Of a DNA stretch of 64,000 nucleotides, positions 24,977-34,134 are shown piece after piece (position 1 is the stretch's first letter; each line of letters starts with the position of its first letter). This DNA comes from an uncultured Opitutia bacterium. Lineage in GTDB: Bacteria; Verrucomicrobiota; Verrucomicrobiia; Opitutales; Opitutaceae. Under the pieces are notes generated by a model. The model saw only the letters and a list, made by a program, of their open reading frames with translations. It searched no databases and was not told the DNA's origin. The stretch spans positions 607,278-671,277 of the forward strand of contig CAILHZ010000016.1 of the NCBI GenBank assembly GCA_903834135.1, given 5' to 3'. The position numbers were made by a program, and so were the translations under genes.

Positions 24977-27973
24977 GTGAGACTATCTTTACTTGCTAGC
25001 GTCTACATTGCATTTGTTGCGCAGTGTTTTGCAACTGAACCCGTTCTTAAAGTATTATTCTTAGGAGATACGGGGCACCACACTCCGGCAGACCGAATGA
25101 GGGATATAGCTCCCGTGATGCAAAGTCATGGAATACAACTAGTATACACCGAAGATGTTGAATCATTAAGGCTGGATAACTTGAAGCGTTATGATGCGCT
25201 ATTAATTTACGCAAACATAGCAAAAATTAGTCCTGAACAAGATAATGCCTTAACGAGCTATGTACGTGAGGGTGGTGGACTGTTTGCTCTGCACTGTGCT
25301 AGCTATTGTTTTCAGAATTCACCTACATATATCAGTATGGTGGGCGCTCAGTTTAAGAGCCATAAAACAGGAATAGTAAAAACTACAATTATTGCTGCAG
25401 ATAATCCCGTGATGCAGGGATTTAAGGGATTTGAAAGTTGGGATGAAACGTATGTTCACACTAAGCATAATTCAGAAAATAGAACCTTACTTGAGATAAG
25501 AGGTGATGAACCTTGGACATGGATTAGAACAGAAGGTAAAGGTCGCGTATTTTATACAGCATGGGGCCATGATAGCAGAACTTGGACTAACCCTGGATTT
25601 CAGGACCTTGTAGAACGGGGTATTCGTTTTTGCGCCGGAGAAAAGTTACCCGATGCCTTACGTCAGCGTCCTGCAGTTAGCTCACTTGTTCTTAAAGATC
25701 AGGCAGGTATTCCTTATTATATCCCCGGTAAGAAATCGATGGGAGATGGTGTATGGCCGCAAATGCAATTACCGCTTTCGCCGCAAGAATCAATGCAGCA
25801 CCTTGTAGTGCCTGCAGGATTTGAAGTTCAACTAGTAGCGAATGATCCTGATATTAAAAAACCGATAGCGATGGCTTGGGATGAGCGTGGACGCTTATGG
25901 ATCGCTGAAACCTTAGATTATCCCAATAAGCTATTAGCCCCGGGAGAAAAAGGAAGAGACCGTATTGTGATTTGTGAATCTACAAAAGGGGATTGGCATA
26001 TGGATAAATTCACCGTCTTCGCAGATGGATTGAATATACCTACTGGGTTCACTTTTTCTCATGGAGGAATTATTGTCAATCAGATGCCTAACACGCTCTT
26101 TTTAAAAGATACAACCGGAGGTGATCACGCTGATTTAAAAGAAATTCTTTTTAGTGGTTGGGGTAGAAAAGATACTCATGCAGGTCCTAGTAATTTACAC
26201 TACGGTTTAGATAACCAAATCTGGTCCATGGTAGGTTATTCGGGATATTCGGGAACTGTGGGTGGTGTATATCATGAATTTGCTCAGGGATTTAGTCGTT
26301 TCACGCCAGATGGTTCACAATTAGAATATATACGTGCGACTAACAATAATACATGGGGTTTAGGTTTTCGTGAGGATGGTACCATATTTGGTTCAACTGC
26401 TAATAATAATCCTAGTGTGTATATGCCTATTGCTAACCGCTTCTATTTAGCTGCTGGGCTTGAGCCCAAAACGTTAGGTGGTATTGCAGATACTTCACGT
26501 TATTTACCGATGACTAGTAAGGTACGTCAGGTTGATGTACACTGGGGTTACACAGCAGCTGCTGGACATGCTTTCTATACAGCACGCGCTTACCCAAAAG
26601 AGTACTGGAACAAAGTAGCTTTTGTAGCAGAACCCACAGGTCACTTAGTAGGACAATTTAATGTTACTTCTGATGGAGCTGATTTTCATTCCACAAATCC
26701 AACAAATTTAATCTCCAGCGATGATGAATGGTTTGCACCTATTATGGCTGAAGTCGGTCCGGATGGCTCAGTATGGATAATTGATTGGTACAATTATATC
26801 GTACAACATAATCCACTGCCTAAGGGGTTTGAAATGGGCCAGGGCAATGCTTATGAAAATCCACTACGCGATAAACGCTACGGCCGTATCTATCGTATTG
26901 TATGGAAAGGCGATAAGGGTGCGCTGCCTACTCAAGCAATGACATTGGCTGGAGCTACGCCTGAGCTTTTAGTCAAAACTTTAACAAACAATAATCTATT
27001 GTGGAGAACGCATGCTCAGCGACTTTTAGTAGAGCGCGGTCGTAAGGATGTTGTACCTCTCTTAATCGCTTTAGTCCAAGATCCTAAACAAGATGAGATT
27101 GGACTTAATGTTGGAGTTATTCATGCATTATGGACACTGCATGGACTACATGTACTAGATTCAGATGCTGCTGCATTACAAGCAGCGACATCTGCCTTAC
27201 GTCATGCCAGTGCAGCTGTAAGACGTAATGCAATTATGGTGCTTCCTCGTTCTGCTGCAGGAGTGCGTGCACTATTAAGTGCTAAATTACTTCAGGATAA
27301 TGATCCACAAGTTCGTTTAGCTACGTTACTTGCTCTCGCAGAAAGCCCTTCTGTTCCTTTAGCAGGCATACAATTACATAACTATCTCGTGAGTTCTAAA
27401 GCACTTGATCATTGGATGCTTGATGCGGTTAAAATGGCAGCCACTGCTCAATCGGCTGGTTTCATAGCGAGTGCGAGCGATGTCGAGATTACTGCAGCGA
27501 AAGTTCAATCTGAAGGAAAACCTCCTGTAATTGAGGTACTAGCGCACGTGGTCGTCTCGAAGCCAGTCTCTGCAGTAGCAGGAGTTGGTTCCAATCGATT
27601 AGTTCTGCGCTTAGGTGTTATCCCTGACGTTATGAAATATGACCGAACTGAGATTACAGTTAAAGCAGGAACTAAAGTTGATCTTGTTTTCACCAATAAT
27701 GATCACATGCAGCATAATATTTTAATCTTAAAACCAGATTCGACAGAAAAAGTGGGTGCACTAATAGATGCGATGCTCACCGACCCACAGGGATTAGCTA
27801 AGAGTTACCGTCCTAGAACAACGGACATGCTTTTCTCGCTACCATTAATTGACCCAGGTGATGCCAGTGATCTAATTTTCACTGCGCCAAAACAAGCAGG
27901 CCGTTATCCTATAGTATGTTCCTTCCCTGGACATTGGCGCATGATGCAGGCAACCCTAGTTGTTACTCCTTAA
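24977..27973 (+). CDS. Secreted ThuA + PVC dehydrogenase + HEAT + blue-copper fusion
   Basis: A 998-residue secreted protein (signal peptide about 1-19). Domains in order: ThuA-like (22-220, VLFLGDTGHHTPADRM), a PVC membrane-bound-dehydrogenase/DUF7133 beta-propeller (about 270-640, VPAGFEVQLVANDPDIKKP), HEAT-type helical repeats (about 655-830), and an azurin/auracyanin-like cupredoxin (870-998). Probable type-1 copper ligands are His913, Cys981, His986 and Met990, with azurin-like Cys-x4-His-x3-Met spacing. Relatives usually end in a cytochrome c domain; no CxxCH is present here. The start is GTG. Twelve bases before the next Gfo/Idh gene, so likely co-transcribed. Confidence 0.88.
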   Translation: MRLSLLASVYIAFVAQCFATEPVLKVLFLGDTGHHTPADRMRDIAPVMQSHGIQLVYTEDVESLRLDNLKRYDALLIYANIAKISPEQDNALTSYVREGGGLFALHCASYCFQNSPTYISMVGAQFKSHKTGIVKTTIIAADNPVMQGFKGFESWDETYVHTKHNSENRTLLEIRGDEPWTWIRTEGKGRVFYTAWGHDSRTWTNPGFQDLVERGIRFCAGEKLPDALRQRPAVSSLVLKDQAGIPYYIPGKKSMGDGVWPQMQLPLSPQESMQHLVVPAGFEVQLVANDPDIKKPIAMAWDERGRLWIAETLDYPNKLLAPGEKGRDRIVICESTKGDWHMDKFTVFADGLNIPTGFTFSHGGIIVNQMPNTLFLKDTTGGDHADLKEILFSGWGRKDTHAGPSNLHYGLDNQIWSMVGYSGYSGTVGGVYHEFAQGFSRFTPDGSQLEYIRATNNNTWGLGFREDGTIFGSTANNNPSVYMPIANRFYLAAGLEPKTLGGIADTSRYLPMTSKVRQVDVHWGYTAAAGHAFYTARAYPKEYWNKVAFVAEPTGHLVGQFNVTSDGADFHSTNPTNLISSDDEWFAPIMAEVGPDGSVWIIDWYNYIVQHNPLPKGFEMGQGNAYENPLRDKRYGRIYRIVWKGDKGALPTQAMTLAGATPELLVKTLTNNNLLWRTHAQRLLVERGRKDVVPLLIALVQDPKQDEIGLNVGVIHALWTLHGLHVLDSDAAALQAATSALRHASAAVRRNAIMVLPRSAAGVRALLSAKLLQDNDPQVRLATLLALAESPSVPLAGIQLHNYLVSSKALDHWMLDAVKMAATAQSAGFIASASDVEITAAKVQSEGKPPVIEVLAHVVVSKPVSAVAGVGSNRLVLRLGVIPDVMKYDRTEITVKAGTKVDLVFTNNDHMQHNILILKPDSTEKVGALIDAMLTDPQGLAKSYRPRTTDMLFSLPLIDPGDASDLIFTAPKQAGRYPIVCSFPGHWRMMQATLVVTP

Positions 27974-27984
27974 AACGAAATCTC

Positions 27985-29121
27985 ATGGCAAAGAAAATAA
28001 ATATAGCGATTATTGGATTAGGTTTTGGCGCAGAATTTATTCCAATCTATCAGAGACATCCCAATGTAAATCTTGTGGCTGTGTGTCAGAGGGATGAAAA
28101 GAAACTAAAGAGCTTACAAAAAGCATTTGGTATTCCTAAGGGATATACCAGTTACGAAGAATTACTGAAAGATCCTGAGATTGATGCAGTTCATATCAAT
28201 ACACCTATTCCGGATCATGCTTCTCAGAGTATTAAGGCACTCAAAGCTGGTAAGCATGTGGCGTGTACGGTGCCTATGGCTACTTCGATTAAGGATTGCG
28301 AAAAAATAGTAATGTTAACGCAGAAGACTGGCCTTAAGTACATGATGATGGAGACGGTGGTGTATGCCCGTGAATATCTTTATGTGAAAGAGCTCTATGA
28401 TAAAGGTGAGCTCGGTAAAGTTCAGTTTATGCAAGCAAGCCATCAGCAAGATATGGATGGATGGCCCAACTATTGGCCAGGGCTGCCTCCAATGTGGTAT
28501 GCAACGCACTGCGTGGGTCCTATGCTTGCATTGACTGATGCAGTAGCAGAATACGTATCTTGTTTTGGATCAGGCACGATTCGGGAAAATCTGAGGAAAA
28601 AATATGGATCTTCTTTTGCTGTAGAGACAGCACATATTAAATTAAAAGACTCTCCTATCACTGCACGTATCATTCGCTCACTTTTTGATACAGCTAGGCA
28701 ATACCGTGAAAGTATCGATGTGTATGGTTCAAAGAAATCTTTTGAGTGGTCTTTAATTGAAAACGAGCCTCACGTATTGCATACCGCAAAAAAACCTGAG
28801 CATAAAATACCCCAAAAAGTTAAGGTTCCTGATTTTGCCCACCGCCTACCTAAAGCGATCAGACCCTTCACAACTAAGGGTGTCTATGATCTAGGTAAGA
28901 AAACACATTTAAGTTTTGTACAAGGAGCTGGTCATGGAGGATCGCATCCTCATCTAGCGCATGAATTTATTTCTGCTTTAATCGAAGATCGGGATCCATA
29001 TCCAAATGCTGTAAAGTCTGCGAATTGGACCTGCGTAGGTCTTTGTGCTCATCAATCTGCTTTAGCGGGTGGTAAGCGAATTAACTTACCCAAGTTCACC
29101 TTAGTAGGTGCTTTAAAGTGA
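27985..29121 (+). CDS. Gfo/Idh/MocA-family oxidoreductase lacking the usual Lys motif
   Basis: A 378-residue cytoplasmic oxidoreductase beginning at the ATG at 27985, directly before a Rossmann strand (INIAIIGLGFGAEF); the open frame reaches back to 27916 but overlaps the previous gene. The canonical Glu-Lys-Pro after strand 4 is replaced by Cys-Thr-Val-Pro (94-97), so the usual cofactor/substrate lysine is missing. The rest of the fold, including the TARIIRSLFDTARQYRES region, looks intact. It follows the ThuA/dehydrogenase fusion by 12 bases and probably handles its product. Reaction direction and substrate are unknown. Confidence 0.88.
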   Translation: MAKKINIAIIGLGFGAEFIPIYQRHPNVNLVAVCQRDEKKLKSLQKAFGIPKGYTSYEELLKDPEIDAVHINTPIPDHASQSIKALKAGKHVACTVPMATSIKDCEKIVMLTQKTGLKYMMMETVVYAREYLYVKELYDKGELGKVQFMQASHQQDMDGWPNYWPGLPPMWYATHCVGPMLALTDAVAEYVSCFGSGTIRENLRKKYGSSFAVETAHIKLKDSPITARIIRSLFDTARQYRESIDVYGSKKSFEWSLIENEPHVLHTAKKPEHKIPQKVKVPDFAHRLPKAIRPFTTKGVYDLGKKTHLSFVQGAGHGGSHPHLAHEFISALIEDRDPYPNAVKSANWTCVGLCAHQSALAGGKRINLPKFTLVGALK

Positions 29122-29125
29122 TCCT

Positions 29126-29200
29126 TGGTGCCCCCACGGAGAATCGAACTCCGATTATCGAGATGAAAACCCGGTGTCCTAACCGTTAGACGATGAGGGC
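29126..29200 (-). tRNA. tRNA-Glu (anticodon TTC)
   Basis: Read on the reverse strand, GCCCTCA at the 5' end pairs perfectly (with G-U) to TGGGGGC before the discriminator A and an encoded CCA. The D-arm is GTCT/GGAC, the anticodon loop is TTTTCAT with TTC at positions 34-36, and the T-arm is CGGAG-TTCGATT-CTCCG. The anticodon stem has one mismatch at its base. All other arms are complete. Confidence 0.95.
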
Positions 29201-29339
29201 CAAAGATTAAGGGACGGTAGACACCCTATCGTTCAACGCAAGGCATTTGCGCTTCTTATTACTATGCAACAAGTTAAGATATCGTCAAATCTCTTAAAAT
29301 TAGGTAGATTTAGCCACTAAAAGAGGTTTTAAAGCAATT

Positions 29340-31295
29340 TTAAGGAGTCTTTAGCCCGTGCGCTATTGCCTCTTCGTCTAAAGAACCTGCTATGTCACCT
29401 GCTTCTTTAAGGACCTTAGCGAGGTTACTGTGAGCAAATAAAAAGGAGGGGTTAAGGCGTATGGCTTCTTTGAATTCAGCAATTGCTGCGGTAGATTGAT
29501 CAGCATCTGACAAAGCCATACCGTAGTTGTTATGGGCTTCCGAAGAACGCGGAAATAAATCGATGGTTTTCTTAAATTGCTTTAAAGCCTCATTTAATTT
29601 TCCAGCTTCTGCTAAAGCGTTTCCATAATTAATCATCGGCTCAACCGCAGAAGGTCCTAATGCGAGTACATGTAAGAAAGCATCGGAGGCTTCGATATAG
29701 CGACCTTCGTCGGCCAAAGAAGCACCAAGATTGTTGTAGGCTTGAGGTGATGAGGGATTCAGTAGGATTGCGTGATTATATGCCTCAATGGCCTGCTTAA
29801 TTTTTCCTAAAGCACGTAATGCATTTCCTAAATTAAATAATGCATCGCGGTACTCGGAGCGTAGCGTGAGCGCTTGATTGTATTGGATGATAGCTTCTTG
29901 AAAGCGAGTGGCTTTGGATAAAGCACACCCTAAGTTGTAGTGTGTCTCAGGCTGAGATGGTTTAAGTGCAACTGCATTTCTGCCATGAACAATTGCATCT
30001 TCTATGCGACCTGCATCGCATAATACGATGACAAGATTTGTTTCCGCGAACCATGCCTTAGGATTACTATGTAGAGTCTTTGTATATAGCGTTTCTAGAT
30101 TTTTATATTTAAAACACTCAGTGTATGTTAGACGACCTAAGCAGAGAATAATTCCAAATATTAAACCTGTGTATACAGCTTTAAGAGATAATCTGCTATT
30201 TCTAAACCTTTCTAAATAAATAGCTGCAGGAATTATAATACCCAAAATTGCTAGGTGTGCGTAATGATCCGCCACCAAGGAGTACTTCATAAAATAAATA
30301 TCTGCTAATCCCATGACGGGTAGCAGCATAAAGCAGAAATATAACCAACCTAAAGCAAGGCTCTTAAATTTAGATTTTAAGTGAAATAAACAAATAACTG
30401 ACACAGCGAAAGTTAAACTGATTCCAATCCAGTATATAGGATCTGAGGTAGTTATGCTCCACTCCGGATAAATGAATGAAAGATTTAAAGGTGCTATAAT
30501 TTTCCACAAATAAAACCAAGGGACTATACCTGCACCTAAAAGACGCTCGAGTACGCTAGCATTACGAATGACTTCATGTGTTCCATGGTTTTGAAACCAT
30601 ACGTTTAATCCCGCAAAAAAAACGGCAATTATGAAAAAAGGAGAAAGATTAACGATGTCATTAGTTTCAATCCTACGTTTGCAGACAATAATACCAAGGA
30701 GTACCAACGGAAGCAGTACAACGGAGCCTTTGCTAAGAAGTGCACAAATAAAGCCAATAAGGCTAAAGTAATACCATATATTTTTAAATGGATGATTTTT
30801 ATGGGCTGACTTATTTTCTTCGTAATTGTTAAACGATAAACAGGTGATTAGAAAAAACAGCATCGCCATCAGATTCTTTCGCTGAGTAATCCAGGCTACA
30901 GATTCGGCGTTGAGAGGGTGAACTAGAAAAAGAAGTGCCGCTATGAAAGCTCCAGGAATATTTAAACGCACCAGAAGCCTCCACAAAAGTAATGCTTCTG
31001 AAATATGGAGAATAATATTAGTCGTGTGATAACCCAGCGGATTCATTTCCCATAAGCGCCATTCAAGCCAAAGACTACTTGAAGTCATAGGCCAATAGTC
31101 AGCGGCTTTTGTTGTAAACCAAAACCGCTGTAGGCCATCACCAGCCTTAATTAATGGATTAAGGGTAAGAAAAGTATCATCATCCCAGATAAATCCTGCA
31201 TGAACTGCAGGCCAATAGATACACGCACCTAAAAGACAAAGCCCGAATACGCGTAAACATGTGCGCAGCCAATCGTTTGAATGCGCAGTCTTCAC
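29340..31295 (-). CDS. TMTC-like polytopic membrane protein with seven TPRs (paralogue 2)
   Basis: A 651-residue protein with the same layout as the one at 17006-18952: an N-terminal polytopic part with the acidic loop motif AGFIWDDD (33-40), the LFLVHPLNAESVAWITQRKN block, and seven TPRs in the last 240 residues. It is likely a GT-C-type glycosyltransferase or relative. Its 5' end is 5 bases after the DUF1080 gene, so the two may share a transcript, placing DUF1080 first. Target unknown. Confidence 0.85.
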   Translation of the reverse strand: MKTAHSNDWLRTCLRVFGLCLLGACIYWPAVHAGFIWDDDTFLTLNPLIKAGDGLQRFWFTTKAADYWPMTSSSLWLEWRLWEMNPLGYHTTNIILHISEALLLWRLLVRLNIPGAFIAALLFLVHPLNAESVAWITQRKNLMAMLFFLITCLSFNNYEENKSAHKNHPFKNIWYYFSLIGFICALLSKGSVVLLPLVLLGIIVCKRRIETNDIVNLSPFFIIAVFFAGLNVWFQNHGTHEVIRNASVLERLLGAGIVPWFYLWKIIAPLNLSFIYPEWSITTSDPIYWIGISLTFAVSVICLFHLKSKFKSLALGWLYFCFMLLPVMGLADIYFMKYSLVADHYAHLAILGIIIPAAIYLERFRNSRLSLKAVYTGLIFGIILCLGRLTYTECFKYKNLETLYTKTLHSNPKAWFAETNLVIVLCDAGRIEDAIVHGRNAVALKPSQPETHYNLGCALSKATRFQEAIIQYNQALTLRSEYRDALFNLGNALRALGKIKQAIEAYNHAILLNPSSPQAYNNLGASLADEGRYIEASDAFLHVLALGPSAVEPMINYGNALAEAGKLNEALKQFKKTIDLFPRSSEAHNNYGMALSDADQSTAAIAEFKEAIRLNPSFLFAHSNLAKVLKEAGDIAGSLDEEAIAHGLKTP

Positions 31296-31300
31296 TCAGA

Positions 31301-32638
31301 TTAAAGAGGTTTAATTAAAATATCTTTAAATTCCACTGGATCATTATGTCCCGCAAATCCAAAGAACCCTGTAGGTCTGTCTTTACCAGGATGCTTTTTG
31401 TGTGCGAGTACTTCTGCCATATCTACTTTACTTAAATCAGTATTAAGAATAACAGTACCGTTAAGCTCCACGGTAATTTTGGATCCTATAATTTTAGATT
31501 CCTGAAAATTCCATTCACCTATTGGATTTTGATAACCACGTGCTGCAGCGACCATACCATAGGCAGAACCATGAGCTTGGCGTGGATCAATCTTACCTTT
31601 TACTTTTTCGTAGTTATCATCTAGGACTTGGAGTTCGCACATGCCAACATAAGCTGTATCACCTGTACCTGGATAACGAATAGCAAGGCCGTTGTTACCT
31701 CCTGCAGGAAGTTTGAAATTAACGCGTGATTCAAAGTCCTTTAGCTCATGATTCCAGTAAATTGTACCACCTTTCTTTAGCTGCCATACAATTGAGTTAT
31801 TCTTTAAAGAAACGACATCAAGTGGGCCTGCCCAGCCACTCAGTGTTTTGCCATCGAAGATAGATTTAAATCCAGCAGCACCATGGCTTGCTAAGATTTC
31901 GCAGGCTTCATCACTCTTAATTTCTCGAATGTAGAGATTGCGCCACCATGTGCGACCACCATGAGTTTGTAGTTCAATCGGTCCGCGTGCGGGAATAGGT
32001 AAGCGCTTATTAGCCGGTAAGGCTTTATCATAGTAATTCTCCAAAACGACATGATCGACAACAAGCTGATCATTGAGCCAAACACTTACGCGACTACCTA
32101 CAATTAAAATACGATAGTGATTCCACTCACCTAAGGGTTTATCTGCATGTACCAGAGGGTTTCTGCCTGGAGAAGTAAGTTCGTTGTTCCATAAACCACC
32201 CGAGCCCATAGCTGTACCAAAGCCATGTGGATCTGGCATAGAAGTATCCCATATTTGAACTTGAGGAACACCACGCAGGTAGATGCCTGAGTCTGTACCT
32301 TTAGCAATTTTCCAATCCAGTAAAAGTTCGAAATTCCCGTAGTCTTTAATGGTAGTAGCATAAGACCCATTTCCATCATTGACCAATTCGTTATCGATAA
32401 CGGACCAGTGTGGTACCGCATTGCCTAATTCTATGAGTTTAGCATTCCATTTGGCGATCAAGGCTTCTTGTTCTACCTGAGGTAGTGATAGGAGTTTACG
32501 ATGATCGTAGGTATCGCCACCTCTCCAGCCTGTAAGGTCTTTACCGTTAAACAAGGCTTCAAAACCTGTAGGCGTTTGGCCTAAGCAAGGGAATAGCGTA
32601 CAGCAAAAACAGGTGATTAATATTAGGCGTTTGAGCAT
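31301..32638 (-). CDS. Two-domain DUF1080 (3-keto-glycoside hydrolase-type) secreted protein
   Basis: A 445-residue protein with a signal peptide (MLKRLILITCFCCTLFPCLGQ) and two tandem DUF1080/concanavalin-like domains (about 25-240 and 255-445), opening with FNGKDLTGWRGG and FDGKTLSGWAGP. DUF1080 was long unassigned; members now include 3-keto-disaccharide hydrolases and 3-keto-glycoside lyases that act after oxidation of the sugar. The neighbouring Gfo/Idh enzymes support such a role. Start ATG at 32638; a TTG at 32671 lies in front of the signal and was not used. Confidence 0.9.
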   Translation of the reverse strand: MLKRLILITCFCCTLFPCLGQTPTGFEALFNGKDLTGWRGGDTYDHRKLLSLPQVEQEALIAKWNAKLIELGNAVPHWSVIDNELVNDGNGSYATTIKDYGNFELLLDWKIAKGTDSGIYLRGVPQVQIWDTSMPDPHGFGTAMGSGGLWNNELTSPGRNPLVHADKPLGEWNHYRILIVGSRVSVWLNDQLVVDHVVLENYYDKALPANKRLPIPARGPIELQTHGGRTWWRNLYIREIKSDEACEILASHGAAGFKSIFDGKTLSGWAGPLDVVSLKNNSIVWQLKKGGTIYWNHELKDFESRVNFKLPAGGNNGLAIRYPGTGDTAYVGMCELQVLDDNYEKVKGKIDPRQAHGSAYGMVAAARGYQNPIGEWNFQESKIIGSKITVELNGTVILNTDLSKVDMAEVLAHKKHPGKDRPTGFFGFAGHNDPVEFKDILIKPL

Positions 32639-32794
32639 AGGACGTGGGGTATGGTAAAACGCTAGTGACAAAACCGCTGAATTGAAAACGCAATCTTGTT
32701 TAAAGGTTAACTTTCCAGCTTGGCCTTATCGGATCCTTAGTAATGCTTGCAGAAGAACTAGATTTTATAAACCCCATAAATTCACTCTTGTTGT

Positions 32795-34129
32795 ATGGCT
32801 ACCACGTCTCGCTCAATCAAAGGCCAATTGTTCATAATGATGGTACTCGAGTTTTTCATTTGGGGGGCATGGCTGCCGCTAATCTTCGGTTATTTGCCCA
32901 GTCTTGGATTTTCTCCAGGTCAGCAAGCGCTCATATTAAATGCCTTCCCTGTAGCTTCAATAGTTGGAATGTTCTTTAGTAATCAGTGGGCAGACAGAAA
33001 GTTCATACCTGAAAAGTTCTTAGCTTTTTCACATCTGATTGGCGGCCTAGCGATATTGGGCTGTGGGTTCACAAAAGACTTTACCTCTTTTTTTATTCTG
33101 ATGCTTGTTCACTGTTTACTCTATGTCCCAACCATATCGATTACTAACTCGATTGCTTTTGCACACATGAAGGATCCCGAAAAAGAATTTGGAATCGTGC
33201 GTATGGGAGGAACAATAGGTTGGGTATTGGCTGCATGGCCATTCACGTTTATTTTTGTAAATTGGCCGGCTGTACATGCACTTACGTCATCAGGAATTAT
33301 TGATTGGCTAGGAAACGTATTTGCAAATCCACTGGTTGGTGATGCAGCTAAGGCAGCCACCAAATGGACTTTTGTCGTTGCAGGAATCGCATCACTAGCT
33401 CTTAGCGCATTTAGTCTTTTACTTCCTTATTCTGAGGTAAAAAAAACAGTGCAAGACAGTGGTAGCGAGAAGCTAGCGTGGGTTGAAGCGCTTCGACTTT
33501 TGAAACATCCTTATATATTAATTCTATGGTTAGTGACTCTCGTAGATTCGTTTGTACACAACTGTTATTTTAATTGGACAGGGGTATTTTTAGGAACAGC
33601 AAAAAATGCAGGTGGAGTGGGAATTGCTTCTAATTGGATTACCCCAGTAATGAGTTTAGGCCAAATTGCTGAAATTTCCACGATGTTCATTTTAGGTACC
33701 ACCTTAAAGCGCTTAGGATGGAAACTAACAATGATTGTTGGAGTCTTGGGGCATGCAGCTCGTTTTGCAGTATACGCCTTTGGTGGACAAAGTGCTGCGT
33801 CTATAATTGCAATCCAGTTATTACATGGAGTCTGTTACGCCTTCTTCTTTGCAACAGTTTATATCTTTGTGGATTCAAACTGCCCAAAGGATATTCGAAC
33901 CAGTGCCCAGGGGCTCTTTAATCTACAAATTCTTGGCTTAGGTGCTCTGCTTGCAAACTCAATTTGTCCTTGGTTAATACAATCAGTTTACACCACAGGT
34001 AATCAGGTTGATTTCAAAGCGCTATTCATGGTGCCTCTATTAGCTTCATCCGTTGCTGCGATTGTTCTGGCACTTATGTTTAAACCACCCACACGTGGAC
34101 CAGGTATTGTGCAATCGGTTAACGCTTAA
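32795..34129 (+). CDS. MFS transporter of the nucleoside:H+ symporter (NupG-like) family
   Basis: A 444-residue 12-helix carrier whose N-terminus (MMVLEFFIWGAWLPLIFGYL) and central blocks match the nucleoside:proton symporter family PF03825. In PVC genomes such carriers are often next to Gfo/Idh genes, so the substrate may be a glycoside or nucleoside-like compound rather than a nucleoside. It is first in a probable three-gene transcript with the two oxidoreductases that follow (6 and 9 bases apart). Confidence 0.88.
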   Translation: MATTSRSIKGQLFIMMVLEFFIWGAWLPLIFGYLPSLGFSPGQQALILNAFPVASIVGMFFSNQWADRKFIPEKFLAFSHLIGGLAILGCGFTKDFTSFFILMLVHCLLYVPTISITNSIAFAHMKDPEKEFGIVRMGGTIGWVLAAWPFTFIFVNWPAVHALTSSGIIDWLGNVFANPLVGDAAKAATKWTFVVAGIASLALSAFSLLLPYSEVKKTVQDSGSEKLAWVEALRLLKHPYILILWLVTLVDSFVHNCYFNWTGVFLGTAKNAGGVGIASNWITPVMSLGQIAEISTMFILGTTLKRLGWKLTMIVGVLGHAARFAVYAFGGQSAASIIAIQLLHGVCYAFFFATVYIFVDSNCPKDIRTSAQGLFNLQILGLGALLANSICPWLIQSVYTTGNQVDFKALFMVPLLASSVAAIVLALMFKPPTRGPGIVQSVNA

Positions 34130-34134
34130 TATTC

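Noticed and set aside
24977..27973. Cytochrome c domain in the dehydrogenase fusion
   Set aside because: No CxxCH motif exists in the translation; the C-terminus instead has copper-type ligands.
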